DNA of 64,000 nucleotides from Trebonia sp963771985 (GTDB taxonomy: Bacteria > Actinomycetota > Actinomycetes > Streptosporangiales > Streptosporangiaceae), in assembly GCA_963771985.1 (NCBI GenBank), contig CAVYVO010000003.1, positions 620,001 to 684,000 on the forward strand. The letters run 5' to 3'. A program made the translations under genes and the position numbers. Below the pieces are notes generated by a model that was not told the origin of the DNA, searched no databases, and saw only the letters and a program-made list of their open reading frames with translations. Below, one piece after another: positions 8,767 to 16,217 of the stretch (position 1 is the first letter of the stretch; each line of letters starts with the position of its first letter).

Positions 8767-8780
8767 CGCGGGCGCGCCGA

Positions 8781-8930
8781 GGGTATCAAATCGGGAAATT
8801 TCCGGATTTAGCCAACAAAGAACCTCATCCGTACCACCATGATCGCGAAGACCTTTTTCCTGGCGAAGGCTTTTCATCGTTATAGTGCGAAGATCCTTCG
8901 TGATCATGAACATTACGGTATTTGATACCC
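8781..8930. mobile_element. Candidate MITE: 150-bp AT-rich element with terminal inverted repeats
   Basis: An 11-bp perfect terminal inverted repeat, GGGTATCAAAT (8781-8791) and ATTTGATACCC (8920-8930), bounds a stretch far lower in GC than its surroundings. The repeat is flanked directly on both sides by CCGA (8777-8780 and 8931-8934), which looks like a 4-bp target duplication. Inside, CATGATCGCGAAG (8838-8850) and CTTCGTGATCATG (8896-8908) form a second inverted pair with one mismatch. It has no coding capacity. It could instead be a large regulatory region. No family is recognised. Confidence 0.45.
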
Positions 8931-8941
8931 CCGAGGGGTAT
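8925..8941. promoter_or_regulatory. CsoR/CstR-like palindromic operator
   Basis: ATACCCCCGAGGGGTAT is a perfect 7-bp inverted repeat with a CGA centre. It resembles the ATACCC/GGGTAT operators of copper- or persulfide-sensing CsoR/CstR repressors. It overlaps the right end of the AT-rich element and lies about 100 bases before the acVLRF1 gene. No copper or sulfide gene is next to it. Confidence 0.4.
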
Positions 8942-9038
8942 TCAAGGGATGCCGCGCCACTGCATCCTCTTTCCGCCGGCTCGGGATGCGCGGAGAGGTC
9001 CGCCTGTACGGATAGTAAACACGATGAGGCGGTGCGTA

Positions 9039-9797
9039 GTGAAGGACATGGCGGGCAGTGGCGGCCGGTGGCTTGACGTGGCGCCCCGGCGGTTTCCCGG
9101 CTGGATCGCCTCGTTCGCCGGCAGGCACGGCGCCGGCGCCCAGGATTCACCGCTCATCGTGGCGCTGACCAGCGACGCTGTGATCTTCACCGCACCCGAC
9201 GGCGCGGTCGCGCAGTGCCACCCGCCGTTTCCTCCCGTCCCGGGAGAACTGCCCGCCGGCGCCGGCGCGGCCGCCGAGGCGATCGCCGCCCACGCGCTGC
9301 GGCCGCGCACGGTAGGCGTCCTGCTCGTCCGGCTCGGCGGGTACGCCGCGGGCGTGTTCACCGGGTCGCCGCCGCGGCTCGCCGTGTCGAAGACCGGCTC
9401 GCGGCCGGTGCACGGCCGCAGCGCGGCCGGCGGTTGGTCCCAGCACCGCTTCGCCAGGCGCCGGGAGAAGCAGGCGAGCGAGGCCGTCGCGGCGGCCGCC
9501 ACCGCCGCGGCCGCGGTGTTCGGCGGCTGGGGAGTCGGCCGCGACCGTTCGGGAACAGCAATAACAGCAAGAGGCGGGGACGCGGAAAGCGGGCAACGGC
9601 CCGCGCTGGACGCGGTCGTCCTCGGCGGGGACAAGCGGGCGGTGGCGGAGCTCTCCGGCGATCCGCGGCTCGCGCCCTACCTGGCGCTGGCCACCGACCG
9701 GTTCCTCACGGTCCCCGACCCCAAGCGGGCCGTCCTCGAGGACGCGCCCCGGCTGTTCCTCGCGGTCAGGATTAAGCTCACAGAGCCGTCGGCCTGA
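9039..9797 (+). CDS. acVLRF1-family peptidyl-tRNA hydrolase (actinobacterial Vms1-like release factor)
   Basis: A 252-residue protein. GGWSQHRFARRREKQ near residues 134-148 is the catalytic-loop motif of the acVLRF1 family, a divergent relative of eRF1/Vms1 release factors that frees peptides from tRNA on stalled large ribosomal subunits. The C-terminal region LDAVVLGGDKRAV then VPDPKRAVLEDAPRLF also fits the family. An unusual segment of about 25 residues with rare codons (9545-9590) lies between these blocks and looks inserted. GTG 9039 was chosen because the GAGGCGG before it is a plausible ribosome-binding site; ATG 9048 is an alternative. The next gene encodes an ABC-F translation factor. 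Confidence 0.8.
   Translation: MKDMAGSGGRWLDVAPRRFPGWIASFAGRHGAGAQDSPLIVALTSDAVIFTAPDGAVAQCHPPFPPVPGELPAGAGAAAEAIAAHALRPRTVGVLLVRLGGYAAGVFTGSPPRLAVSKTGSRPVHGRSAAGGWSQHRFARRREKQASEAVAAAATAAAAVFGGWGVGRDRSGTAITARGGDAESGQRPALDAVVLGGDKRAVAELSGDPRLAPYLALATDRFLTVPDPKRAVLEDAPRLFLAVRIKLTEPSA
9561..9585 (+). repeat. Copy 1 of the ATAACAGCAAGA repeat, in the acVLRF1 gene
   Basis: The first 20 bases are ATAACAGCAAGAGGCGGGGA. They are read in frame as ITARGGDA using codons very rare in this genome (ATA, ACA, GCA, AGA). A CCGTTCGGGA sequence lies just upstream at 9545-9554. It matches copies at 24984, 28873 and 40279. Confidence 0.55.
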
Positions 9798-9816
9798 TCA
9801 GGTACCCTAAAACATC

Positions 9817-11415
9817 GTGATCGTCGCCAGTGGCATAGAGTTGCGCGCCGGCGCACGGCTGCTGCTGGCTGACGCGTCTTTCCAGGTCGCCGAGGGAGAC
9901 CGGATCGGCCTCGTCGGGCGCAATGGGGCGGGCAAGACCACGCTCGCCAAGGTGCTGTCCGGCAACGGGCAGCCGGCGGCCGGGACCGTGCGGCGCGGCG
10001 GCAGCGTTGGCTACCTGCCGCAGGACCCGCGCACCGGGGACCTGGACGTGCTCGCGCTCGACCGCGTGCTGTCCGCGCGCGGCCTGGACGAGGTGCGCGA
10101 GTCCATGCGCAAGGCCGAGGCCCAGATGTCGCACCAGGACCCGGACATCGCGGAGAAGGCGATCCGCCGGTACGGGAACCTGTCGGACCGCCTCGCCGTC
10201 CTCGGCGGGTACGCCGCCGAGGCGCAGGCCGCCAGCCTCGCCGCGAGCCTCGGGCTGCCCGACCGGGTGCTGCACCAGCCGCTCGGCACGCTGTCGGGCG
10301 GTCAGCGGCGGCGGATAGAGCTCGCGCGGATCCTGTTCGGCGACTCCCAGACGCTGCTGCTCGACGAGCCGACGAACCACCTCGACGCCGACTCGGTCCT
10401 CTGGCTGCGCGACCACCTCAAGAACTACCGCGGCGGCCTGATCGTGATCAGCCACGACGTCGACCTGATCGAGCAGGTCGTGAACAAGGTCTTCTACCTG
10501 GACGCGAACCGGGCCGCGCTGGACATCTACAACGTGGGCTGGAAGGCCTACCTGACCCAGCGCGAGGCCGACGAGCGGCGCCGCAGAAGGGAGCGGGCCA
10601 ACGCCGAGCGGCAGGCGACCGCGCTGCAGGCGCAGGCGGACAAGATGCGGGCCAAGGCGACCAAGGCCAGGGCCGCGCAGAACATGCAGCGGCGCGCCGA
10701 GCGACTGCTGTCCGGGCTGGCCGAGGAGCGCGCCTCGGACCGGGTCGCCCGGCTCCGCTTCCCGACGCCCGTGCCCTGCGGGAAGACGCCGCTGACCGCG
10801 ACCGGGCTGTCGAAGTCCTACGGCTCCCTCGAGGTGTTCACCGACGTGGACCTGGCGGTGGACCGGGGGAGCCGGGTCGTCGTGCTCGGCCTCAACGGCG
10901 CGGGCAAGACCACGCTGCTGCGGCTGCTCGCCGGAGCGGAAAAGCCGGATACCGGGAAAATCGTGCCGGGACATGGCCTGCGGCTCGGATATTACGCGCA
11001 GGAGCATGAAACTCTCGATACCGAGCGCACGCTCATCGAAAACATGCGCACCACCGCCCCGGAACTCGGCGATACCGAGCAGCGGAAGGTTCTGGGCTCA
11101 TTCCTGTTCTCCGGTGATGACGTGGATAAACCGGTCGGAGTCCTTTCCGGCGGTGAGAAGACCAGGCTGGCGCTGGCACTTCTCGTTGTGTCCGGGGCGA
11201 ACGTGCTGCTGCTCGACGAGCCGACAAACAACCTGGATCCGGCCAGCAGGGAAGAGATCCTGGCCGCTCTGTCGTCATATCAGGGCGCGATTGTTCTTGT
11301 TACTCATGATGAGGGAGCGGTTGACGCGCTTTCCCCGGAACGGGTAATCGTCCTGCCCGAGGGAACCGAAGACGCGTGGAGCGAGGATTTCGCCGATCTC
11401 GTCGCACTAGCCTGA
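9817..11415 (+). CDS. ABC-F family ATP-binding protein
   Basis: A 532-residue soluble protein with two ABC ATPase domains. Domain 1 has GRNGAGKTT, LSGGQRRRIELAR and LLLDEPTNHLD; domain 2 has GLNGAGKTT, LSGGEKTRLALA and LLLDEPTNNLD. They are separated by a basic, arginine/alanine-rich P-site linker (about residues 245-310). No membrane domain is present, so it is an ABC-F translation factor and not a transporter. The likely role is at the ribosomal E site, either general or in antibiotic protection. Bases from about 10930 to the stop use clearly more A/T-ending codons than the first two thirds. The GTG start follows the acVLRF1 stop by 19 bases. Confidence 0.92.
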   Translation: MIVASGIELRAGARLLLADASFQVAEGDRIGLVGRNGAGKTTLAKVLSGNGQPAAGTVRRGGSVGYLPQDPRTGDLDVLALDRVLSARGLDEVRESMRKAEAQMSHQDPDIAEKAIRRYGNLSDRLAVLGGYAAEAQAASLAASLGLPDRVLHQPLGTLSGGQRRRIELARILFGDSQTLLLDEPTNHLDADSVLWLRDHLKNYRGGLIVISHDVDLIEQVVNKVFYLDANRAALDIYNVGWKAYLTQREADERRRRRERANAERQATALQAQADKMRAKATKARAAQNMQRRAERLLSGLAEERASDRVARLRFPTPVPCGKTPLTATGLSKSYGSLEVFTDVDLAVDRGSRVVVLGLNGAGKTTLLRLLAGAEKPDTGKIVPGHGLRLGYYAQEHETLDTERTLIENMRTTAPELGDTEQRKVLGSFLFSGDDVDKPVGVLSGGEKTRLALALLVVSGANVLLLDEPTNNLDPASREEILAALSSYQGAIVLVTHDEGAVDALSPERVIVLPEGTEDAWSEDFADLVALA

Positions 11416-11495
11416 TCAAGCGGGTGGCCAAGGACGCCTTCATAGGTGATCATTGCGGATAAGGGGCGTACCGCAATACCTTACGGGAGGTAAAT

Positions 11496-11717
11496 GTGGC
11501 CGAGACCCTCAGGAAGGGCACCCGGGTGACCGGGGCGGACCGCAGCAAGCTCGCGACCGACCTTAAGAAGCGCTACGACGCGGGCGAGTCCATCAGGGCA
11601 CTGGCCAACGCGACGGGACGATCGTACGGATTCGTTCACCGGATCCTGACCGAAACGGGCGTCACGCTGCGCGCCCGCGGAGGTGCTACCCGCGGAAAGG
11701 CGATGGTGGGCTCGTAG
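11496..11717 (+). CDS. Small conserved actinobacterial helix-turn-helix protein
   Basis: A 73-residue basic protein. KKRYDAGESIRALANATGRSYGFVHRIL contains an HTH that reads as a Hin/MerR-like DNA-binding helix pair, followed by a glycine-arginine tail (RARGGATRGK). It is widely conserved in actinobacteria under this form, but its target is unknown to me. A GGGAGGT site precedes the GTG. It has its own short upstream region with AT-rich bases (about 11450-11485) that may hold a promoter. Confidence 0.75.
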   Translation: MAETLRKGTRVTGADRSKLATDLKKRYDAGESIRALANATGRSYGFVHRILTETGVTLRARGGATRGKAMVGS

Positions 11718-11803
11718 GGTTACGCTCACGGGGGACCGCCGGATTTCGCCGCCGGCTTATCGAGTACAGGAACTGGCCCGGGCCGCAGTAGGTTAAAGGG
11801 ACT

Positions 11804-13723
11804 ATGGTGCATGGTCCGGGATTCATGATGGCCCGCGGGTTCCGCATGGACCCGTCGATCACGAAGCAGAAGCTCAAGCCGGGCACCGTCCGGCGGATCG
11901 CCAGGTACGCGCGCCCCTACCGCTGGCTCATGCTCGCCTACCTGATCGCGACGTCGGTGGACGCGCTCATCACCGTGGTGAACCCGCTGCTGCTGCGGGA
12001 GATCATCGACCACGGCATCATCCCCCGCGACGAGACCGTGGTGATCGTGGCCGCGTCGGCGGTCGCCTTCGTCGCGCTGTTCGACGCGGCGCTCGGCTTC
12101 GTGAACCGCTGGTTTTCCGCGCGGATCGGCGAGGGGGTCATCTACGACCTGCGCACCCAGGTCTTCAGTCACGTGCAGCGGCAGCCGATCGCGTTCTTCA
12201 CCAGGGCCCAGACCGGCTCGCTGGTGAGCCGCCTGGACGCGGACGTGATGGGCGCGCAGCAGGCGATCACCACGACGCTGTCCTCCGTGCTGTCCAACGT
12301 CATCGCGCTCATCGCCCTCCTGGTCACGCTGTTCTACCTGTCCTGGCTGGTCAGCGTCATCACGCTGGCGATGATCCCGCTGTTCATCCTCCCCGCGCGC
12401 CGGCTCGGGCGCCGCATGCAGCGGCTGACCAGGGAGTCCATGCAGCTGGACGCCGAGATGGGCTCGATGATGAACGAGCGGTTCAACGTGGCCGGCGCGA
12501 TGCTGGTCAAGCTCTTCGGCCGTCCCCGCGAGGAGTCGCAGCAGTTCTCCGGCAAGGCCGCCAAGGTCCGCGACATCGGCGTGGTCACCGCCATGTACGG
12601 GCAGGTGTTCTTCGTCGCGATCACGCTGCTCGCGTCGCTGATCACCGCGGTCGTGTACGGCGTCGGCGGCGTCATGGTAATCCAGGGCGCGTTCGAGATC
12701 GGCACGCTCGTCGCGATGACCCAGCTGCTCGCGCGGGTCTACGGGCCGATCGGGTCGCTGTCCAACGTGCAGGTGCAGGTGATGACCGCGCTGGTCAGCT
12801 TCGACCGGGTCTTCGAGGTGCTGGACCTGGAGCCGCTGATCAAGGAGAAGCCGGGCGCCGTCGCGCTGCCGCGGAAGGTGGGCTCGGGAGAGCTGGCGGC
12901 CGCGCCGGACATCACGTTCGACCACGTGTCGTTCCGCTACCCGACCGCCGCGGAGGTGTCGCTCGCGTCGCTTGAGTCGATCGCGCTGAAGACGCCGGAG
13001 CGCGCCGACGCGGGACAGGCCGTCCTGCGCGATGTCTCGTTCGTGGCACCGTCGGGCCAGCTCACCGCCCTCGTCGGCCCGTCCGGTGCCGGGAAGACCA
13101 CGATCACCGCGCTGGTCTCCCGCATGTACGATCCGAACGACGGGGCGGTGCTCATCGGCGGCCACGACCTGCGCGATGTCACGCTGGATTCGCTGCACGA
13201 GGTGGTCGGCGTCGTCACGCAGGACGCGCACCTGTTCCACGACACGATCCGCGCCAACCTCCTGTACGCCCGGCCGTCCGCCACCGAGCAAGAGCTCGTC
13301 GAGGCCTGCGAGGCGGCGCAGATCTGGGACCTGATCTCGGTGCTGCCGGACGGGCTCGACACGATCGTGGGCGACCGCGGCTACCGGCTGTCGGGCGGGG
13401 AGAAGCAGCGGGTCGCGCTGGCGCGCCTGCTGCTGAAGGCCCCCTCCATCGTGGTGCTCGACGAGGCGACCGCGCACCTGGACTCGGAGTCGGAGGTCGC
13501 GGTGCAGCACGCGCTCTCGGCGGCGCTGCGCGGCCGCACCTCGCTGGTGATCGCGCACCGGCTGTCCACCGTCCGCGACGCGGACCAGATCCTGGTGGTC
13601 GACGCCGGGCAGATCGTGGAGCGCGGCACGCACGAGGAACTGCTGGAGGCGGGCGGGCTGTACGCGGAGCTGTACCTCACCCAGTTCGCCGGGCAGGAGC
13701 ACGCGCAGAGCCGTTACACGTAG
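11804..13723 (+). CDS. ABC transporter, fused permease and ATP-binding protein (exporter type)
   Basis: A 639-residue half-transporter. An ABC exporter membrane domain with six helices spans about residues 30-340, and an ATPase domain follows with GPSGAGKTT, LSGGEKQRVALAR and VVLDEATAHLD. An insert between the first beta strands of the ATPase domain (about residues 375-400) is typical of one actinobacterial subgroup. It probably works as a homodimer, since no partner half is adjacent. The substrate is unknown; multidrug or lipid export are the usual guesses. An AAAGGGA precedes the ATG. Its 3' end overlaps the convergent sulfotransferase by 10 bases. Confidence 0.88.
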   Translation: MVHGPGFMMARGFRMDPSITKQKLKPGTVRRIARYARPYRWLMLAYLIATSVDALITVVNPLLLREIIDHGIIPRDETVVIVAASAVAFVALFDAALGFVNRWFSARIGEGVIYDLRTQVFSHVQRQPIAFFTRAQTGSLVSRLDADVMGAQQAITTTLSSVLSNVIALIALLVTLFYLSWLVSVITLAMIPLFILPARRLGRRMQRLTRESMQLDAEMGSMMNERFNVAGAMLVKLFGRPREESQQFSGKAAKVRDIGVVTAMYGQVFFVAITLLASLITAVVYGVGGVMVIQGAFEIGTLVAMTQLLARVYGPIGSLSNVQVQVMTALVSFDRVFEVLDLEPLIKEKPGAVALPRKVGSGELAAAPDITFDHVSFRYPTAAEVSLASLESIALKTPERADAGQAVLRDVSFVAPSGQLTALVGPSGAGKTTITALVSRMYDPNDGAVLIGGHDLRDVTLDSLHEVVGVVTQDAHLFHDTIRANLLYARPSATEQELVEACEAAQIWDLISVLPDGLDTIVGDRGYRLSGGEKQRVALARLLLKAPSIVVLDEATAHLDSESEVAVQHALSAALRGRTSLVIAHRLSTVRDADQILVVDAGQIVERGTHEELLEAGGLYAELYLTQFAGQEHAQSRYT

Positions 13724-14607
13724 CCGAGGCGGCGCAGCTCCTCGCCCGCGACCTGCTCGATGTCGCTGAGCTGGCCCAGCGTCAGCGTGCGCCGCCAGGC
13801 GGCCGTCTCGCTCCTTTCCCGGCGGTGGCCGGAGGTCACCGGGGCGGCGATCTTCGTTCCGGTGAACTCCGTCAGCGCGCCGGCCGCCGAACCGGGATTG
13901 CGCGCCATGTCCTCGTACCGGAGGGTCTTGAGCTGGTGGTCGGGCAGCGCCTGGCGCAGGCGCGCCGCCAGCCGGATGGCCCCGCGCCAGCGCAGCGCGC
14001 ACTTGCCCGCGGGGGACAGGCCTGCCCAGATCAGGCGATCGGTCTCGTCCTCCACGCCATAGAAGGGGTTCGGGAACTCGCTGTCGACGTTCGCCACGCT
14101 CGGCCGGAACCAGGACATCGCCACCGGGTCCTTGAGCATGGCCGCGACCGTGTCCCTGCCGTCCCTGACGACCTGCACGATCAGCGCGTCCGGGAAGGCC
14201 CGGACCAGTGCGTCCGCGCAGTACGTGAGGTCCGGGCTGGCGTCCCCGTACCGCTCGAGGCCGCGCTGCTCCACGCACGGCCCGACCTCCGCCGGCCGCA
14301 GGCCGGCCGCCGTCCGGCACTGCACCGTGCATTCCAGGCAGCTCGTCGGGGTGACCTGCCAGCCCTGGGCGAAGGCGTCGCGCATCACAGCGGCGGCGGC
14401 CTCGCCGCGGCCGCTGTAGAGCGACGGGCGCCGGGCGAACGCGTAGACCGCCTGCAGCACGGTGTGCTGCCCGATCGTGACGTGAAAGCCCGGGGAGATC
14501 TTCAGCGCCCGGCCGACGACCTCCGCGCCGGAGTGCGGCGCACCGATCACGAAGACCGGCTGGGTGACCTTGCGGGCGTTGACGATGAGGATATGGCGGA
14601 TGAGCAT
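13714..14607 (-). CDS. Sulfotransferase family protein
   Basis: A 297-residue protein. The N-terminal VFVIGAPHSGAEVVGRAL is the 5'-phosphosulfate-binding loop of PAPS-dependent sulfotransferases, and IVQVVRDGRDTVAAML is the 3'-phosphate-binding RDGRD motif. LRYEDM also fits the family. It has a cluster of cysteines (CLECTVQC) in the middle. The acceptor is unknown. ATG 14607 was chosen because the sequence before it is not protein-like and would overlap the divergent lipoprotein gene. Confidence 0.82.
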   Translation of the reverse strand: MLIRHILIVNARKVTQPVFVIGAPHSGAEVVGRALKISPGFHVTIGQHTVLQAVYAFARRPSLYSGRGEAAAAVMRDAFAQGWQVTPTSCLECTVQCRTAAGLRPAEVGPCVEQRGLERYGDASPDLTYCADALVRAFPDALIVQVVRDGRDTVAAMLKDPVAMSWFRPSVANVDSEFPNPFYGVEDETDRLIWAGLSPAGKCALRWRGAIRLAARLRQALPDHQLKTLRYEDMARNPGSAAGALTEFTGTKIAAPVTSGHRRERSETAAWRRTLTLGQLSDIEQVAGEELRRLGYV

Positions 14608-14671
14608 GAAGCGTTGGTCCTTCTGTCTCCCCAGTACGGTACTAGCTGGACTGACCGCGTAGGCTACGTCT

Positions 14672-15028
14672 GTGCGAGTACTACCCCGTGTCGTGATTCC
14701 CGCTGTCGTGCTCGCCCTGGCGGGATCGCTGGGCGTAACCGGATGCTCGCAATTCGACAAGGCCCTCGGCCAGCAGCAGGCGCTGGTCTCGTTCAAGGAC
14801 GGGACTCCGGTCTCGGTCCGGCTGCAGGTGCGGTCGGCCTGCGGGAAGCTCCCCAACGTCGCCGCGGCGCCGATCCCCCGCGGGGTGCCGATGACCTCGG
14901 CGGTGGCCGAGGTCATCTACCAGGTCAACAACGCGGGACCAGCGGACATCGCGCGCCTGCAGGAGTGCCTGGCCAAGTTCCCGTCGGTCCAGGGCATCGA
15001 CCTGCAGGACTCCACCGACGACTCCTAG
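14672..15028 (+). CDS. Small secreted lipoprotein
   Basis: A 118-residue protein starting at GTG. It has a hydrophobic signal (about residues 5-23) and a lipobox LGVTGC with the lipidation cysteine near residue 25. The mature part has two further cysteines (SACGK and QECLA), which may form a disulfide. I do not recognise the family. It is transcribed away from the sulfotransferase and ends in an acidic DSTDDS tail. A small CGGGG-ATT-CCCCG hairpin follows the stop. Confidence 0.7.
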   Translation: MRVLPRVVIPAVVLALAGSLGVTGCSQFDKALGQQQALVSFKDGTPVSVRLQVRSACGKLPNVAAAPIPRGVPMTSAVAEVIYQVNNAGPADIARLQECLAKFPSVQGIDLQDSTDDS

Positions 15029-15091
15029 CCCGGGGATTCCCCGCCGCCGATCGCCCGCGTCTGGCCGGTTACAACCGTATCCGGCATGTTT

Positions 15092-15117
15092 CCTACTTTA
15101 TCGATAGGGTGTATAGT
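15092..15117 (+). promoter_or_regulatory. Promoter and operator-like region before the ssuA-like gene
   Basis: CCTACTTTATCGATAGGG (15092-15109) holds an 8-bp palindrome TATCGATA with outer CCTA/TAGG arms, directly followed by TATAGT (15112-15117), a good -10 hexamer. The overlap suggests a repressor site on the promoter of the importer operon. The regulator is not identifiable. Confidence 0.45.
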
Positions 15118-15155
15118 CCATGATGACCTACTTAACTGATGGAGAATTAGGACTT

Positions 15156-16214
15156 ATGCGCAGGATTTCGGTTGGCGCGGCCGCTGTCTTCGGCAGCGCC
15201 CTTCTCGCCGCGGGCATCGCGGCATGCTCCTCGTCAGGCTCGAGCAGCTCGAGCGCGGCAAGCGACCCGGGCGCCAGCGGCGCCGCGGCGGCGCCGGTGA
15301 CCGTGCGGCTCGGCTTCCTCGCCAACATCACGCACGCCCCCGCCTTGGTCGCCCTCAAGAACGGCTACTTCGCGCAGGACCTCGGCAAAGCCGGCACGGT
15401 GGCGGCCACCTCGTTCAGCAGCGGCACCCAGGAGACCACCGCGATCTTGGCCGGCCAGCTTGACGCCGCCTATGTCGGCCCCAACCCGGCGATCAACGCC
15501 TGGCAGAAGTCCGGCGGCACCGCCATCAAGATCGTTTCCGGTGCCGCCACCGGCGGCGCGTCCATCGTCGTGAAGAAGGACATCACCGGCGCGAGCCAGC
15601 TGAAGGGCCAGTCGCTGGCCACGCCGTCGCTGGGCAACACCCAGGACGTGGCGCTGCGCTACTGGCTCAAGCAGCAGGGCCTCACCACCTCCGCGACCGG
15701 CGGCGGCGACGTGTCCATCAAGCCGACCAACCCGAACTCGGCCGCCGTCCTCGAGTTCGAGTCGGGGCAGATCGCCGGCGCGTCGGAGCCGGCGCCGTAC
15801 GACATCGAGATGGTCAAGGACGGCGGCAAGGTGCTGCTGTCCGAGCCGGGTGTCACCACCGTGCTGATGGTCACCCAGTCGTTCCTGTCCGCGCACCCCG
15901 CCGTCGTCGCCGACCTGCTGAAGGCGAACATGCAGGCGATCGACTACATCAAGAGCGACCCGGCCGCCGCGCAGGCCGCCGCCAACGCCGAGCTCGCCTC
16001 TTACACCGGCAAGCCGCTCAAGGCGAGCATCGTGGCCGCGGCGTTCAAGGAGATCACCTTCACCGTCGACCCGGACGCCTCCTCGCTGACCACCGACGCG
16101 CAGCAGGCCGTCAGCGTGGGCCTGCTCAAGCCGGTCAACCTGAGCGGCATCTTCGACCTCACGCCGCTCAACAGCCTGCTCACCGCCGCCGGGCAGCCGA
16201 CGGTGAGCGGCTAG
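15156..16214 (+). CDS. ABC transporter substrate-binding lipoprotein, sulfonate/nitrate/taurine type
   Basis: A 352-residue lipoprotein with a signal peptide and lipobox AAGIAAC, then a serine-rich linker. The mature part matches the SsuA/TauA/NrtA (NMT1-like) fold: VRLGFLANITHAPALVALKNGYF and a GQLDAAYVGPNPAINAW segment. It binds the substrate outside the membrane and delivers it to the permease encoded two genes on. Aliphatic sulfonate is the usual substrate but it cannot be fixed from sequence. ATG 15156 was chosen for the GGAG upstream and the correct signal peptide; 15120 is an in-frame alternative. Confidence 0.85.
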   Translation: MRRISVGAAAVFGSALLAAGIAACSSSGSSSSSAASDPGASGAAAAPVTVRLGFLANITHAPALVALKNGYFAQDLGKAGTVAATSFSSGTQETTAILAGQLDAAYVGPNPAINAWQKSGGTAIKIVSGAATGGASIVVKKDITGASQLKGQSLATPSLGNTQDVALRYWLKQQGLTTSATGGGDVSIKPTNPNSAAVLEFESGQIAGASEPAPYDIEMVKDGGKVLLSEPGVTTVLMVTQSFLSAHPAVVADLLKANMQAIDYIKSDPAAAQAAANAELASYTGKPLKASIVAAAFKEITFTVDPDASSLTTDAQQAVSVGLLKPVNLSGIFDLTPLNSLLTAAGQPTVSG

Positions 16215-16217
16215 CGA

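Noticed and set aside
11726..14332. An 868-codon open frame on the minus strand
   Set aside because: It is antisense to the ABC exporter gene and gives an arginine/histidine/glycine-rich product without domains, typical of high-GC shadow frames.
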